Notes under the pieces: generated by a model
The model's input: only the letters and a program-made list of their open reading frames with translations
Told to the model about the DNA's origin: nothing
Database searches by the model: none
Assembly (NCBI RefSeq): GCF_052857255.1
Contig: NC_135497.1
Coordinates: 111,922,880 to 111,986,879 of the forward strand
Reading direction: 5' to 3'
Source: Amblyomma americanum
Lineage: Eukaryota > Arthropoda > Arachnida > Ixodida > Ixodidae
DNA length: 64,000 nt
In this document: in pieces, positions 63,859 through 64,000 of the stretch
Layout: every line of letters starts with the position of its first letter
How positions within the stretch are numbered: position 1 is the stretch's first letter
Program-made: the position numbers and the translations under genes

Positions 63859-64000
63859 GTTTCACGAAGTTGCACTCGCTACACGGCAGGCAATCAGTTT
63901 CCCATTCGTGCGCTAGCACAGGTACGCACGCCACACAAGAAACGGCCACACGAAACAGACACAGCCGTGCGAGGAGCGAACGGAAATGCACCCAACGCCA
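63859..64000 (-). promoter_or_regulatory. 5' flank of the transposase gene
   Basis: 142 bases of upstream sequence remain in the window. Moderately GC-rich, no TATA motif seen, and no terminal inverted repeat could be recognised before the edge. Confidence 0.35.

Noticed and set aside
63590..63991. Minus-strand ORF of 133 codons at the right edge
   Set aside because: It overlaps exon 1 of the THAP transposase in another frame. Only the other frame gives THAP motifs and a clean donor.
1..64000. CRISPR array, operon or prokaryotic origin
   Set aside because: No regularly spaced direct repeats, no ribosome-binding sites and clear spliceosomal introns; the window is eukaryotic nuclear DNA.

Overview
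This window looks like a large-genome arthropod nuclear contig, most likely a hard tick (Ixodida). Reasons: one conserved host gene is spread over more than 50 kb in short exons with standard GT-AG introns, the introns are several to 14 kb long, and they are packed with I-like and Jockey-like LINEs, a Ty3-type LTR element, pogo/Tigger-like and other TA- or TTAA-flanked MITEs, a Harbinger relic and a P-element-like THAP transposase. The species is an inference from style; nothing here fixes it. No rRNA gene, confident tRNA gene, CRISPR array or operon is visible.

Host gene: the + strand carries the last eight coding exons of PCIF1 (CAPAM), the cap-adjacent m6Am RNA methyltransferase. The exons lie at 939-1101, 5941-6116, 9700-9786, 23962-24150, 27243-27335, 33480-33580, 45511-45585 and 51674-51908. 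Splice phases are consistent across all seven introns (1119 nt, 372 codons plus TAA) and the catalytic NPPF motif is present. The 5' part of the gene, which should hold the WW domain, lies before the window.

Intron contents, left to right: a deleted pogo/Tigger element (1219-2350); a TIR element (2801-3582); a near-palindromic foldback of about 560 bp (4757-5315); a pogo-like MITE (7145-7937); and a decayed Tigger transposase (about 10079-11010). Next comes a nested pair. An apparently intact I-clade LINE (11543-17249, minus, two overlapping ORFs, 11-bp target-site duplication) sits inside the 5' part of a much older Jockey-like LINE (+). Further right are MITEs of two TA-flanked families, a LINE 3' end (22407-23310), a deleted Tigger that keeps an open CENP-B-like HTH ORF (29389-30312), a SINE-like unit, a Harbinger fragment, a complete but stop-riddled Ty3/gypsy element (34593-41897, minus), and a triple-nested transposon stack (46123-48962).

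Right end: beyond PCIF1 the sequence is 3' UTR or intergenic, with one MITE containing a LINE relic, a 53-bp tandem duplication and a CpG-rich patch. Then comes a complete two-exon THAP/P-element-type transposase gene on the minus strand (60773-63858). Its single intron splits the THAP zinc finger exactly in phase 0. This gene and the LINE are the two long, unbroken coding units in the window besides PCIF1.
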